Counted from the stretch's first letter, positions 11,967 to 26,163 are shown. The stretch: DNA of 64,000 nucleotides from Arenicola marina (GCA_964019135.1 CAXHSH010001412.1:104001-168000); one strand, 5' to 3'. Notes: generated from the letters alone by a model not told the origin. A program made the numbers and translations.

Positions 11967-13516
11967 ACAAATATAATGTTGCAAAACTAATGTAACAGAT
12001 TGCGGATACCGCCCTAGAAACACCCAACCAATGATTGCTCAGGTGTCAGTTACCTTCCAGATACAATCAAGAGTGACACGTAATCTTCTGTCATATTAAC
12101 AGAAGTGTCCAAAATTGCAATTATGCAAACATCTCATAACTGTGAAAACAAGATCGGATCAAAAAAAGGCAGGATATAAAGGGTTGCATGATGTCTCCTA
12201 GCAGACAGAAGTTGTCAGAGACGGAGCCATCCACAAGAATCCCAAGATGAGGTAAGGTTAAGAGACAGGTGAGCTTGGATGGCAATGGCAGACAAATTTA
12301 ATATGATTCTTCTGAATGGTCTTTGAATGACCATCGCGGCGAATAAATTACATCGTCGGAATGAGTCAATGTGGCAACGCATCAGCATATATCGTTGAGG
12401 AGATTAAGACAAGCTACATTGGCATCAGAGCAAGTCTGATCAAGTTGTAATGGAAACGGGTATAGAACTATCCACAGGAATTACAGTGAAAGACATTAAT
12501 GGAAACTGTACTTGGTGAAAACCGCGTAACGCCAGAAGCATACCAGAAATGGAAATAACCAGGACATTGAAACGACTTGTTCTCGCATTATGCATCGGTG
12601 GATGACGAATAAGCAAGAATACGTATTTGAGACGAAGAATAGTTGCACACGACCGGGTTTAAAGAAGGATAAAAAGAATCTATGATTCAGAGTAGATTGC
12701 AAAAGTCCCAAATTGCAATTATGCAAACATCTCATAACTGTGAAAACAAGATCGGAGCAAAAAAGGCAGGATATAAAGGGTTGCATGATGTCTCCTAGCA
12801 GACAGAAGCTGTCAGAGACGGAGCCATCCACAAGAATCCCAAGATGAGGTAAGGTTAAACGACAGGTGAGCTTCGATGGCAATGGCAGACAAATTTAATA
12901 TGATTCTTCTGAATGGTCTTTGAATGACTATCGTCCATATATCGTTGAGGAGATTAAGAAAAGCTACATTGGCATCAGAGCAAGTCTGATCAAGTTGTGA
13001 TGGAAACGGGTAAGGAACTATCCCCAGGAATTACACTGCAAGACATTAATGGAAATTGTATTTGGTGAAAACCGCGTAACGCCAGAAGCATACCAGAAAT
13101 GGAAATAACCAGGACATTGAAACGACTTGTTCTCGCATTATGCATCGGTGGATGACGGATAAGCAAGAATACGTATTTGAGACGAAGAATAGTTGCACAT
13201 GACCGGGTTTAAAGAAGGATAAAAAGAATCTATGATTGGTGTCATGATACAAAATACATGAAATTTATCAAGGACAGAGATCAAGAGCATTTACACAAGA
13301 ACGGTTTGATTGACGAATATGTGGAAAGACATAGGCGAGAGACGTCTAAAGTTCATTGTATGAATGCAGAGTTGCAGAGTAGAGCCAAAAGTGATTAAGA
13401 ACCCGAAAAGCGATCAAGAATGGACAACTAGAGCGAAATAGTTCACCCGTTTGGAGAGAAAGCTAGAGAGAACAAAAATGTTTTTTTTGACATTTTTTCG
13501 ATGGAAACCAGGCGAA
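11967..13516 (+). repeat. M10, type Y composite monomer (1550 bp)
   Basis: Counterpart of M6; it shares CGGGTATAGAAC near 12458 and ATTGTATTTGG near 13056, but has the common GAATGACTATCG near 12923. Confidence 0.93.
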
Positions 13517-14516
13517 ACAAATATAATGTTGCAAAACTAATGTAACAGATTGCGGATACCGCCCTAGAAACACCCAACCAATGATTGCTCAGGTGTCAGT
13601 TACCTTCCAGATACAATCAAGAGTGACACGTAAGCTTCTGTCATATTAACAGAAGTGTCCAAAATTGCAATTATGCAAACATCTCATAACTGTGAAAACA
13701 ATATCGGAGCAAACAAAGTCAGGATATAAAGGGTTGCATGATGTCTCCTAGCCGACAGAAGTTGTCAGAGACGGAGCCATCCACAAGAATCCCAAGATGA
13801 GGTAAGGTTAAAAGACAGGTGAGCTTGGATGGCAATGGCAGACAAATTTAATATGATTCTTCTGAATGGTCTTTGAATGACCATCGTGGCGAATAAATTA
13901 CATCGTCGGAATGAGTCAATGTGGCAACGCATCAGCATATATCGTTGAGGAGATTAAGACAAGCTACATTGACATCAGAGCAAGTCTGATCAAGTTGTAA
14001 TGGAAACGGGTAAGGAACTATCCACAGGAATTACAGTGAAAGACATTAATGGAAACTGTACTTGGTGAAAACCGCGTAACGCCAGAAGCATACCAGAAAT
14101 GGAAATAACCAGGACATTAAGACGACTTGTTCTCGCATTATGCATCGGTGGATGACGGATAAGCAAGAATACGTATTTGAGACGAAGAATAGTTGCACAT
14201 GACCGGGTTTAAAGAAGGATAAAAAGAATCTATGATTGGTGTCATGATACAAAATACATGAAATTTATCAAGGACAGAGATCAAGAGCATTTACACAAGA
14301 ACGGTTTGATTGACGAATATGTGGAAAGACATAGGCGAGAGACGTCTAAAGTTCATTGTATGAATGCAGAGTTGCAGAGTAGAGCCAAAAGTGATTAAGA
14401 ACCCGAAAAGCGATCAAGAATGGACAACTAGAGCGAAATAGTTCACCCGTTTGGAGAGAAAGCTAGAGAGAACAAAAATGTTTTTTTTGACATTTTTTCG
14501 ATGGAAACCAGGCGAA
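13517..14516 (+). repeat. M11, type A monomer, subfamily Z (1000 bp)
   Basis: Counterpart of M7. It closes block I copy 2 and also opens the first Z-X-Y block. Confidence 0.94.
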
Positions 14517-15516
14517 ACAAATATAATGTTGCAAAACTAATGTAACAGATTGCGGATACCGCCCTAGAAACACCCAACCAATGATTGCTCAGGTGTCAGT
14601 TACCTTCCAGATACAATCAAGAGTGACACGTAAGCTTCTGTCATATTAACAGAAGTGTCCAAAATTGCAATTATGCAAACATCTCATAACTGTGAAAACA
14701 ATATCGGAGCAAACAAAGTCAGGATATAAAGGGTTGCATGATGTCTCCTAGCCGACAGAAGTTGTCAGAGACGGAGCCATCCACAAGAATCCCAAGATGA
14801 GGTAAGGTTAAAAGACAGGTGAGTTTGGATGGCAATGGCAGACAAATTTAATATGATTCTTCTGAATGGTCTTTGAATGACCATCGTGGCGAATAAATTA
14901 CATCGTCGGAATGAGTCAATGTGGCAACGCATCAGCATATATCGTTGAGGAGATTAAGACAAGCTACATTGGCATCAGAGCAAGTCTGATCAAGTTGTAA
15001 TGGAAACGGGTAAGGAACTATCCACAGGAATTACACTGAAAGACATTAATGGAAATTGTACTTGGTGAAAACCGCGTAACGCCAGAAGCATACCAGAAAT
15101 GGAAATAACCAGGACATTGAGACGACTTGTTCTCGCATTATGCATCGGTGGATGACGGATAAGCAAGAATACGTATTTGAGACGAAGAATAGTTGCACAT
15201 GACCGGGTTTAAAGAAGGATAAAAAGAATCTATGATTGGTGTCATGATACAAAATATATGAAATTTATCAAGGACAGGGATCAAGAGCATTTACAAAAGA
15301 ACGGTTTGATTGACGAATATGTGGAAAGACATAGGCGAGAGACGTCTAAAGTTCATTGTATGAATGCAGAGTTACAGAGTAGAGTCCAAAGTGATTAAGA
15401 ACCTGAAAAGCGGTCAAGAATGGACAACTAGAGCGCCATCATTCACCCGTTTGGAGAGAAAGCTAGAGAGAACAAAAATGTTTTTTTTGACATTTTTTCG
15501 ATGGAAACCAGGCGAA
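14517..15516 (+). repeat. M12, type A monomer, subfamily X (1000 bp)
   Basis: The head has Z markers (CAAACAAAGTC, AGCCGACAG), then come X markers: GAGTTTGGATGG near 14821, GGACAGGGATC near 15275 and GTTACAGAGTAGAGTCC near 15372. The end is AACCTGAAAAGCGG with GCGCCATC. Mosaic of a Z head with a differently derived tail. Confidence 0.93.
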
Positions 15517-17065
15517 ACAAATATAATGTTGCAAAACTAATGTAACAGATTGCGGATACCGCCCTAGAAACACCCAACCAATGATTGCTCAGGTGTCAGT
15601 TACCTTCCAGATACAATCAAGAGTGACACGTAATCTTCTGTCATATTAACAGAAGTGTCCAAAATTGCAATTATGCAAACATCTCATAACTGTGAAAACA
15701 AGATCGGATCAAAAAAAGGCAGGATATAAAGGGTTGCATGATGTCTCCTAGCAGACAGAAGTTGTCAGAGACGGAGCCATCCACAAGAATCCCAAGATGA
15801 GGTAAGGTTAAGAGACAGGTGAGCTTGGATGGCAATGGCAGACAAATTTAATATGATTCTTCTGAATGGTCTTTGAATGACCATCGCGGCGAATAAATAC
15901 ATCGTCGGAATGAGTCAATGTGGCAACGCATCAGCATATATCGTTGAGGAGATTAAGACAAGCTACATTGGCATCAGAGCAAGTCTGATCAAGTTGTAAT
16001 GGAAACGGGTAAGGAACTATCCACAGGAATTACAGTGAAAGACATTAATGGAAACTGTACTTGGTGAAAACCGCGTAACGCCAGAAGCATACCAGAAATG
16101 GAAATAACCAGGACATTGAAACGACTTGTTCTCGCATTATGCATCGGTGGATGACGAATAAGCAAGAATACGTATTTGAGACGAAGAATAGTTGCACACG
16201 ACCGGGTTTAAAGAAGGATAAAAAGAATCTATGATTCAGAGTAGATTGCAAAAGTCCCAAATTGCAATTATGCAAACATCTCATAACTGTGAAAACAAGA
16301 TCGGAGCAAAAAAGGCAGGATATAAAGGGTTGCATGATGTCTCCTAGCAGACAGAAGCTGTCAGAGACGGAGCCATCCACAAGAATCCCAAGATGAGGTA
16401 AGGTTAAACGACAGGTGAGCTTCGATGGCAATGGCAGACAAATTTAATATGATTCTTCTGAATGGTCTTTGAATGACTATCGTCCATATATCGTTGAGGA
16501 GATTAAGAAAAGCTACATTGGCATCAGAGCAAGTCTGATCAAGTTGTGATGGAAACGGGTAAGGAACTATCCCCAGGAATTACACTGCAAGACATTAATG
16601 GAAATTGTATTTGGTGAAAACCGCGTAACGCCAGAAGCATACCAGAAATGGAAATAACCAGGACATTGAAACGACTTGTTCTCGCATTATGCATCGGTGG
16701 ATGACGGATAAGCAAGAATACGTATTTGAGACGAAGAATAGTTGCACATGACCGGGTTTAAAGAAGGATAAAAAGAATCTATGATTGGTGTCATGATACA
16801 AAATACATGAAATTTATCAAGGACAGAGATCAAGAGCATTTACACAAGAACGGTTTGATTGACGAATATGTGGAAAGACATAGGCGAGAGACGTCTAAAG
16901 TTCATTGTATGAATGCAGAGTTGCAGAGTAGAGCCAAAAGTGATTAAGAACCCGAAAAGCGATCAAGAATGGACAACTAGAGCGAAATAGTTCACCCGTT
17001 TGGAGAGAAAGCTAGAGAGAACAAAAATGTTTTTTTTGACATTTTTTCGATGGAAACCAGGCGAA
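15517..17065 (+). repeat. M13, type Y composite monomer (1549 bp)
   Basis: Y unit with the one-base loss (AAATACATCG near 15896) shared by M17, M20 and M22 but not by M2, M5, M6, M9 or M10. The tail carries ATTGTATTTGG like M6 and M10. Confidence 0.93.
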
Positions 17066-18065
17066 ACAAATATAATGTTGCAAAACTAATGTAACAGATT
17101 GCGGATACCGCCCTAGAAACACCCAACCAATGATTGCTCAGGTGTCAGTTACCTTCCAGATACAATCAAGAGTGACACGTAAGCTTCTGTCATATTAACA
17201 GAAGTGTCCAAAATTGCAATTATGCAAACATCTCATAACTGTGAAAACAATATCGGAGCAAACAAAGTCAGGATATAAAGGGTTGCATGATGTCTCCTAG
17301 CCGACAGAAGTTGTCAGAGACGGAGCCATCCACAAGAATCCCAAGATGAGGTAAGGTTAAAAGACAGGTGAGCTTGGATGGCAATGGCAGACAAATTTAA
17401 TATGATTCTTCTGAATGGTCTTTGAATGACCATCGTGGCGAATAAATTACATCGTCGGAATGAGTCAATGTGGCAACGCATCAGCATATATCGTTGAGGA
17501 GATTAAGACAAGCTACATTGACATCAGAGCAAGTCTGATCAAGTTGTAATGGAAACGGGTAAGGAACTATCCACAGGAATTACAGTGAAAGACATTAATG
17601 GAAACTGTACTTGGTGAAAACCGCGTAACGCCAGAAGCATACCAGAAATGGAAATAACCAGGACATTAAGACGACTTGTTCTCGCATTATGCATCGGTGG
17701 ATGACGGATAAGCAAGAATACGTATTTGAGACGAAGAATAGTTGCACATGACCGGGTTTAAAGAAGGATAAAAAGAATCTATGATTGGTGTCATGATACA
17801 AAATACATGAAATTTATCAAGGACAGAGATCAAGAGCATTTACACAAGAACGGTTTGATTGACGAATATGTGGAAAGACATAGGCGAGAGACGTCTAAAG
17901 TTCATTGTATGAATGCAGAGTTGCAGAGTAGAGCCAAAAGTGATTAAGAACCCGAAAAGCGATCAAGAATGGACAACTAGAGCGAAATAGTTCACCCGTT
18001 TGGAGAGAAAGCTAGAGAGAACAAAAATGTTTTTTTTGACATTTTTTCGATGGAAACCAGGCGAA
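17066..18065 (+). repeat. M14, type A monomer, subfamily Z (1000 bp), extra copy
   Basis: A Z unit adjacent to another Z unit (M15). It breaks the Z-X-Y periodicity and is best read as a single-monomer gain by unequal exchange. Confidence 0.92.
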
Positions 18066-19065
18066 ACAAATATAATGTTGCAAAACTAATGTAACAGATT
18101 GCGGATACCGCCCTAGAAACACCCAACCAATGATTGCTCAGGTGTCAGTTACCTTCCAGATACAATCAAGAGTGACACGTAAGCTTCTGTCATATTAACA
18201 GAAGTGTCCAAAATTGCAATTATGCAAACATCTCATAACTGTGAAAACAATATCGGAGCAAACAAAGTCAGGATATAAAGGGTTGCATGATGTCTCCTAG
18301 CCGACAGAAGTTGTCAGAGACGGAGCCATCCACAAGAATCCCAAGATGAGGTAAGGTTAAAAGACAGGTGAGCTTGGATGGCAATGGCAGACAAATTTAA
18401 TATGATTCTTCTGAATGGTCTTTGAATGACCATCGTGGCGAATAAATTACATCGTCGGAATGAGTCAATGTGGCAACGCATCAGCATATATCGTTGAGGA
18501 GATTAAGACAAGCTACATTGACATCAGAGCAAGTCTGATCAAGTTGTAATGGAAACGGGTAAGGAACTATCCACAGGAATTACAGTGAAAGACATTAATG
18601 GAAACTGTACTTGGTGAAAACCGCGTAACGCCAGAAGCATACCAGAAATGGAAATAACCAGGACATTAAGACGACTTGTTCTCGCATTATGCATCGGTGG
18701 ATGACGGATAAGCAAGAATACGTATTTGAGACGAAGAATAGTTGCACATGACCGGGTTTAAAGAAGGATAAAAAGAATCTATGATTGGTGTCATGATACA
18801 AAATACATGAAATTTATCAAGGACAGAGATCAAGAGCATTTACACAAGAACGGTTTGATTGACGAATATGTGGAAAGACATAGGCGAGAGACGTCTAAAG
18901 TTCATTGTATGAATGCAGAGTTGCAGAGTAGAGCCAAAAGTGATTAAGAACCCGAAAAGCGATCAAGAATGGACAACTAGAGCGAAATAGTTCACCCGTT
19001 TGGAGAGAAAGCTAGAGAGAACAAAAATGTTTTTTTTGACATTTTTTCGATGGAAACCAGGCGAA
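18066..19065 (+). repeat. M15, type A monomer, subfamily Z (1000 bp)
   Basis: Carries CAAACAAAGTC and AGCCGACAG. I saw no difference from M14 by eye. Confidence 0.93.
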
Positions 19066-20065
19066 ACAAATATAATGTTGCAAAACTAATGTAACAGATT
19101 GCGGATACCGCCCTAGAAACACCCAACCAATGATTGCTCAGGTGTCAGTTACCTTCCAGATACAATCAAGAGTGACACGTAAGCTTCTGTCATATTAACA
19201 GAAGTGTCCAAAATTGCAATTATGCAAACATCTCATAACTGTGAAAACAATATCGGAGCAAACAAAGTCAGGATATAAAGGGTTGCATGATGTCTCCTAG
19301 CCGACAGAAGTTGTCAGAGACGGAGCCATCCACAAGAATCCCAAGATGAGGTAAGGTTAAAAGACAGGTGAGTTTGGATGGCAATGGCAGACAAATTTAA
19401 TATGATTCTTCTGAATGGTCTTTGAATGACCATCGTGGCGAATAAATTACATCGTCGGAATGAGTCAATGTGGCAACGCATCAGCATATATCGTTGAGGA
19501 GATTAAGACAAGCTACATTGGCATCAGAGCAAGTCTGATCAAGTTGTAATGGAAACGGGTAAGGAACTATCCACAGGAATTACACTGAAAGACATTAATG
19601 GAAATTGTACTTGGTGAAAACCGCGTAACGCCAGAAGCATACCAGAAATGGAAATAACCAGGACATTGAGACGACTTGTTCTCGCATTATGCATCGGTGG
19701 ATGACGGATAAGCAAGAATACGTATTTGAGACGAAGAATAGTTGCACATGACCGGGTTTAAAGAAGGATAAAAAGAATCTATGATTGGTGTCATGATACA
19801 AAATATATGAAATTTATCAAGGACAGGGATCAAGAGCATTTACAAAAGAACGGTTTGATTGACGAATATGTGGAAAGACATAGGCGAGAGACGTCTAAAG
19901 TTCATTGTATGAATGCAGAGTTACAGAGTAGAGTCCAAAGTGATTAAGAACCTGAAAAGCGGTCAAGAATGGACAACTAGAGCGCCATCATTCACCCGTT
20001 TGGAGAGAAAGCTAGAGAGAACAAAAATGTTTTTTTTGACATTTTTTCGATGGAAACCAGGCGAA
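19066..20065 (+). repeat. M16, type A monomer, subfamily X (1000 bp)
   Basis: Carries GAGTTTGGATGG near 19370 and GTTACAGAGTAGAGTCC near 19920, as in M12 and M19. Confidence 0.93.
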
Positions 20066-21614
20066 ACAAATATAATGTTGCAAAACTAATGTAACAGATT
20101 GCGGATACCGCCCTAGAAACACCCAACCAATGATTGCTCAGGTGTCAGTTACCTTCCAGATACAATCAAGAGTGACACGTAATCTTCTGTCATATTAACA
20201 GAAGTGTCCAAAATTGCAATTATGCAAACATCTCATAACTGTGAAAACAAGATCGGATCAAAAAAAGGCAGGATATAAAGGGTTGCATGATGTCTCCTAG
20301 CAGACAGAAGTTGTCAGAGACGGAGCCATCCACAAGAATCCCAAGATGAGGTAAGGTTAAGAGACAGGTGAGCTTGGATGGCAATGGCAGACAAATTTAA
20401 TATGATTCTTCTGAATGGTCTTTGAATGACCATCGCGGCGAATAAATACATCGTCGGAATGAGTCAATGTGGCAACGCATCAGCATATATCGTTGAGGAG
20501 ATTAAGACAAGCTACATTGGCATCAGAGCAAGTCTGATCAAGTTGTAATGGAAACGGGTAAGGAACTATCCACAGGAATTACAGTGAAAGACATTAATGG
20601 AAACTGTACTTGGTGAAAACCGCGTAACGCCAGAAGCATACCAGAAATGGAAATAACCAGGACATTGAAACGACTTGTTCTCGCATTATGCATCGGTGGA
20701 TGACGAATAAGCAAGAATACGTATTTGAGACGAAGAATAGTTGCACACGACCGGGTTTAAAGAAGGATAAAAAGAATCTATGATTCAGAGTAGATTGCAA
20801 AAGTCCCAAATTGCAATTATGCAAACATCTCATAACTGTGAAAACAAGATCGGAGCAAAAAAGGCAGGATATAAAGGGTTGCATGATGTCTCCTAGCAGA
20901 CAGAAGCTGTCAGAGACGGAGCCATCCACAAGAATCCCAAGATGAGGTAAGGTTAAACGACAGGTGAGCTTCGATGGCAATGGCAGACAAATTTAATATG
21001 ATTCTTCTGAATGGTCTTTGAATGACTATCGTCCATATATCGTTGAGGAGATTAAGAAAAGCTACATTGGCATCAGAGCAAGTCTGATCAAGTTGTGATG
21101 GAAACGGGTAAGGAACTATCCCCAGGAATTACACTGCAAGACATTAATGGAAATTGTATTTGGTGAAAACCGCGTAACGCCAGAAGCATACCAGAAATGG
21201 AAATAACCAGGACATTGAAACGACTTGTTCTCGCATTATGCATCGGTGGATGACGGATAAGCAAGAATACGTATTTGAGACGAAGAATAGTTGCACATGA
21301 CCGGGTTTAAAGAAGGATAAAAAGAATCTATGATTGGTGTCATGATACAAAATACATGAAATTTATCAAGGACAGAGATCAAGAGCATTTACACAAGAAC
21401 GGTTTGATTGACGAATATGTGGAAAGACATAGGCGAGAGACGTCTAAAGTTCATTGTATGAATGCAGAGTTGCAGAGTAGAGCCAAAAGTGATTAAGAAC
21501 CCGAAAAGCGATCAAGAATGGACAACTAGAGCGAAATAGTTCACCCGTTTGGAGAGAAAGCTAGAGAGAACAAAAATGTTTTTTTTGACATTTTTTCGAT
21601 GGAAACCAGGCGAA
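20066..21614 (+). repeat. M17, type Y composite monomer (1549 bp)
   Basis: Y unit with AAATACATCG near 20445 and the usual 17-nt linker; the tail has ATTGTATTTGG. Confidence 0.93.
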
Positions 21615-22614
21615 ACAAATATAATGTTGCAAAACTAATGTAACAGATTGCGGATACCGCCCTAGAAACACCCAACCAATGATTGCTCAGGTGTCAGTTA
21701 CCTTCCAGATACAATCAAGAGTGACACGTAAGCTTCTGTCATATTAACAGAAGTGTCCAAAATTGCAATTATGCAAACATCTCATAACTGTGAAAACAAT
21801 ATCGGAGCAAACAAAGTCAGGATATAAAGGGTTGCATGATGTCTCCTAGCCGACAGAAGTTGTCAGAGACGGAGCCATCCACAAGAATCCCAAGATGAGG
21901 TAAGGTTAAAAGACAGGTGAGCTTGGATGGCAATGGCAGACAAATTTAATATGATTCTTCTGAATGGTCTTTGAATGACCATCGTGGCGAATAAATTACA
22001 TCGTCGGAATGAGTCAATGTGGCAACGCATCAGCATATATCGTTGAGGAGATTAAGACAAGCTACATTGACATCAGAGCAAGTCTGATCAAGTTGTAATG
22101 GAAACGGGTAAGGAACTATCCACAGGAATTACAGTGAAAGACATTAATGGAAACTGTACTTGGTGAAAACCGCGTAACGCCAGAAGCATACCAGAAATGG
22201 AAATAACCAGGACATTAAGACGACTTGTTCTCGCATTATGCATCGGTGGATGACGGATAAGCAAGAATACGTATTTGAGACGAAGAATAGTTGCACATGA
22301 CCGGGTTTAAAGAAGGATAAAAAGAATCTATGATTGGTGTCATGATACAAAATACATGAAATTTATCAAGGACAGAGATCAAGAGCATTTACACAAGAAC
22401 GGTTTGATTGACGAATATGTGGAAAGACATAGGCGAGAGACGTCTAAAGTTCATTGTATGAATGCAGAGTTGCAGAGTAGAGCCAAAAGTGATTAAGAAC
22501 CCGAAAAGCGATCAAGAATGGACAACTAGAGCGAAATAGTTCACCCGTTTGGAGAGAAAGCTAGAGAGAACAAAAATGTTTTTTTTGACATTTTTTCGAT
22601 GGAAACCAGGCGAA
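21615..22614 (+). repeat. M18, type A monomer, subfamily Z (1000 bp)
   Basis: Z markers CAAACAAAGTC and AGCCGACAG are present. Confidence 0.93.
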
Positions 22615-23614
22615 ACAAATATAATGTTGCAAAACTAATGTAACAGATTGCGGATACCGCCCTAGAAACACCCAACCAATGATTGCTCAGGTGTCAGTTA
22701 CCTTCCAGATACAATCAAGAGTGACACGTAAGCTTCTGTCATATTAACAGAAGTGTCCAAAATTGCAATTATGCAAACATCTCATAACTGTGAAAACAAT
22801 ATCGGAGCAAACAAAGTCAGGATATAAAGGGTTGCATGATGTCTCCTAGCCGACAGAAGTTGTCAGAGACGGAGCCATCCACAAGAATCCCAAGATGAGG
22901 TAAGGTTAAAAGACAGGTGAGTTTGGATGGCAATGGCAGACAAATTTAATATGATTCTTCTGAATGGTCTTTGAATGACCATCGTGGCGAATAAATTACA
23001 TCGTCGGAATGAGTCAATGTGGCAACGCATCAGCATATATCGTTGAGGAGATTAAGACAAGCTACATTGGCATCAGAGCAAGTCTGATCAAGTTGTAATG
23101 GAAACGGGTAAGGAACTATCCACAGGAATTACACTGAAAGACATTAATGGAAATTGTACTTGGTGAAAACCGCGTAACGCCAGAAGCATACCAGAAATGG
23201 AAATAACCAGGACATTGAGACGACTTGTTCTCGCATTATGCATCGGTGGATGACGGATAAGCAAGAATACGTATTTGAGACGAAGAATAGTTGCACATGA
23301 CCGGGTTTAAAGAAGGATAAAAAGAATCTATGATTGGTGTCATGATACAAAATATATGAAATTTATCAAGGACAGGGATCAAGAGCATTTACAAAAGAAC
23401 GGTTTGATTTACGAATATGTGGAAAGACATAGGCGAGAGACGTCTAAAGTTCATTGTATGAATGCAGAGTTACAGAGTAGAGTCCAAAGTGATTAAGAAC
23501 CTGAAAAGCGGTCAAGAATGGACAACTAGAGCGCCATCATTCACCCGTTTGGAGAGAAAGCTAGAGAGAACAAAAATGTTTTTTTTGACATTTTTTCGAT
23601 GGAAACCAGGCGAA
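22615..23614 (+). repeat. M19, type A monomer, subfamily X (1000 bp)
   Basis: X markers are present; GATTTACGAATATG near 23407 (G to T) is private. Confidence 0.93.
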
Positions 23615-25163
23615 ACAAATATAATGTTGCAAAACTAATGTAACAGATTGCGGATACCGCCCTAGAAACACCCAACCAATGATTGCTCAGGTGTCAGTTA
23701 CCTTCCAGATACAATCAAGAGTGACACGTAATCTTCTGTCATATTAACAGAAGTGTCCAAAATTGCAATTATGCAAACATCTCATAACTGTGAAAACAAG
23801 ATCGGATCAAAAAAAGGCAGGATATAAAGGGTTGCATGATGTCTCCTAGCAGACAGAAGTTGTCAGAGACGGAGCCATCCACAAGAATCCCAAGATGAGG
23901 TAAGGTTAAGAGACAGGTGAGCTTGGATGGCAATGGCAGACAAATTTAATATGATTCTTCTGAATGGTCTTTGAATGACCATCGCGGCGAATAAATACAT
24001 CGTCGGAATGAGTCAATGTGGCAACGCATCAGCATATATCGTTGAGGAGATTAAGACAAGCTACATTGGCATCAGAGCAAGTCTGATCAAGTTGTAATGG
24101 AAACGGGTAAGGAACTATCCACAGGAATTACAGTGAAAGACATTAATGGAAACTGTACTTGGTGAAAACCGCGTAACGCCAGAAGCATACCAGAAATGGA
24201 AATAACCAGGACATTGAAACGACTTGTTCTCGCATTATGCATCGGTGGATGACGAATAAGCAAGAATACGTATTTGAGACGAAGAATAGTTGCACACGAC
24301 CGGGTTTAAAGAAGGATAAAAAGAATCTATGATTCAGAGTAGATTGCAAAAGTCCCAAATTGCAATTATGCAAACATCTCATAACTGTGAAAACAAGATC
24401 GGAGCAAAAAAGGCAGGATATAAAGGGTTGCATGATGTCTCCTAGCAGACAGAAGCTGTCAGAGACGGAGCCATCCACAAGAATCCCAAGATGAGGTAAG
24501 GTTAAACGACAGGTGAGCTTCGATGGCAATGGCAGACAAATTTAATATGATTCTTCTGAATGGTCTTTGAATGACTATCGTCCATATATCGTTGAGGAGA
24601 TTAAGAAAAGCTACATTGGCATCAGAGCAAGTCTGATCAAGTTGTGATGGAAACGGGTAAGGAACTATCCCCAGGAATTACACTGCAAGACATTAATGGA
24701 AATTGTATTTGGTGAAAACCGCGTAACGCCAGAAGCATACCAGAAATGGAAATAACCAGGACATTGAAACGACTTGTTCTCGCATTATGCATCGGTGGAT
24801 GACGGATAAGCAAGAATACGTATTTGAGACGAAGAATAGTTGCACATGACCGGGTTTAAAGAAGGATAAAAAGAATCTATGATTGGTGTCATGATACAAA
24901 ATACATGAAATTTATCAAGGACAGAGATCAAGAGCATTTACACAAGAACGGTTTGATTGACGAATATGTGGAAAGACATAGGCGAGAGACGTCTAAAGTT
25001 CATTGTATGAATGCAGAGTTGCAGAGTAGAGCCAAAAGTGATTAAGAACCCGAAAAGCGATCAAGAATGGACAACTAGAGCGAAATAGTTCACCCGTTTG
25101 GAGAGAAAGCTAGAGAGAACAAAAATGTTTTTTTTGACATTTTTTCGATGGAAACCAGGCGAA
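23615..25163 (+). repeat. M20, type Y composite monomer (1549 bp)
   Basis: Y unit of the one-base-loss lineage; the tail has ATTGTATTTGG near 24705. Confidence 0.93.
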
Positions 25164-26163
25164 ACAAATATAATGTTGCAAAACTAATGTAACAGATTGC
25201 GGATACCGCCCTAGAAACACCCAACCAATGATTGCTCAGGTGTCAGTTACCTTCCAGATACAATCAAGAGTGACACGTAAGCTTCTGTCATATTAACAGA
25301 AGTGTCCAAAATTGCAATTATGCAAACATCTCATAACTGTGAAAACAATATCGGAGCAAACAAAGTCAGGATATAAAGGGTTGCATGATGTCTCCTAGCC
25401 GACAGAAGTTGTCAGAGACGGAGCCATCCACAAGAATCCCAAGATGAGGTAAGGTTAAAAGACAGGTGAGCTTGGATGGCAATGGCAGACAAATTTAATA
25501 TGATTCTTCTGAATGGTCTTTGAATGACCATCGTGGCGAATAAATTACATCGTCGGAATGAGTCAATGTGGCAACGCATCAGCATATATCGTTGAGGAGA
25601 TTAAGACAAGCTACATTGACATCAGAGCAAGTCTGATCAAGTTGTAATGGAAACGGGTAAGGAACTATCCACAGGAATTACAGTGAAAGACATTAATGGA
25701 AACTGTACTTGGTGAAAACCGCGTAACGCCAGAAGCATACCAGAAATGGAAATAACCAGGACATTAAGACGACTTGTTCTCGCATTATGCATCGGTGGAT
25801 GACGGATAAGCAAGAATACGTATTTGAGACGAAGAATAGTTGCACATGACCGGGTTTAAAGAAGGATAAAAAGAATCTATGATTGGTGTCATGATACAAA
25901 ATACATGAAATTTATCAAGGACAGAGATCAAGAGCATTTACACAAGAACGGTTTGATTGACGAATATGTGGAAAGACATAGGCGAGAGACGTCTAAAGTT
26001 CATTGTATGAATGCAGAGTTGCAGAGTAGAGCCAAAAGTGATTAAGAACCCGAAAAGCGATCAAGAATGGACAACTAGAGCGAAATAGTTCACCCGTTTG
26101 GAGAGAAAGCTAGAGAGAACAAAAATGTTTTTTTTGACATTTTTTCGATGGAAACCAGGCGAA
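25164..26163 (+). repeat. M21, type A monomer, subfamily Z (1000 bp)
   Basis: The last Z unit of the window. It is followed directly by a Y unit, so the X monomer expected from block II is missing here. Confidence 0.93.

Larger units (their letters stand above)
9034..14516 (+). repeat. Higher-order repeat block I, copy 2 (W-Y-Y-A, 5483 bp)
   Basis: M8-M11 repeat M4-M7 with the identical 5483-bp length and the same private variants, which indicates a recent tandem block duplication rather than independent spread of single monomers. Confidence 0.92.
13517..17065 (+). repeat. Higher-order repeat block II, copy 1 (Z-X-Y, 3549 bp)
   Basis: M11-M13: Z (1000), X (1000) and a Y of 1549 bp that has lost one T in the AAATTACATCG word. 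The same three-monomer order and lengths recur at 18066 and 21615. Confidence 0.9.
18066..21614 (+). repeat. Higher-order repeat block II, copy 2 (Z-X-Y, 3549 bp)
   Basis: M15-M17 repeat the order, lengths and subtype variants of M11-M13, including the one-base loss in the Y head and GAGTTTGGATGG in X. Confidence 0.9.
21615..25163 (+). repeat. Higher-order repeat block II, copy 3 (Z-X-Y, 3549 bp)
   Basis: M18-M20, directly adjacent to copy 2 with the identical 3549-bp length. The only private change I noticed is GATTTACGAATATG near 23407 in its X unit. Confidence 0.9.
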
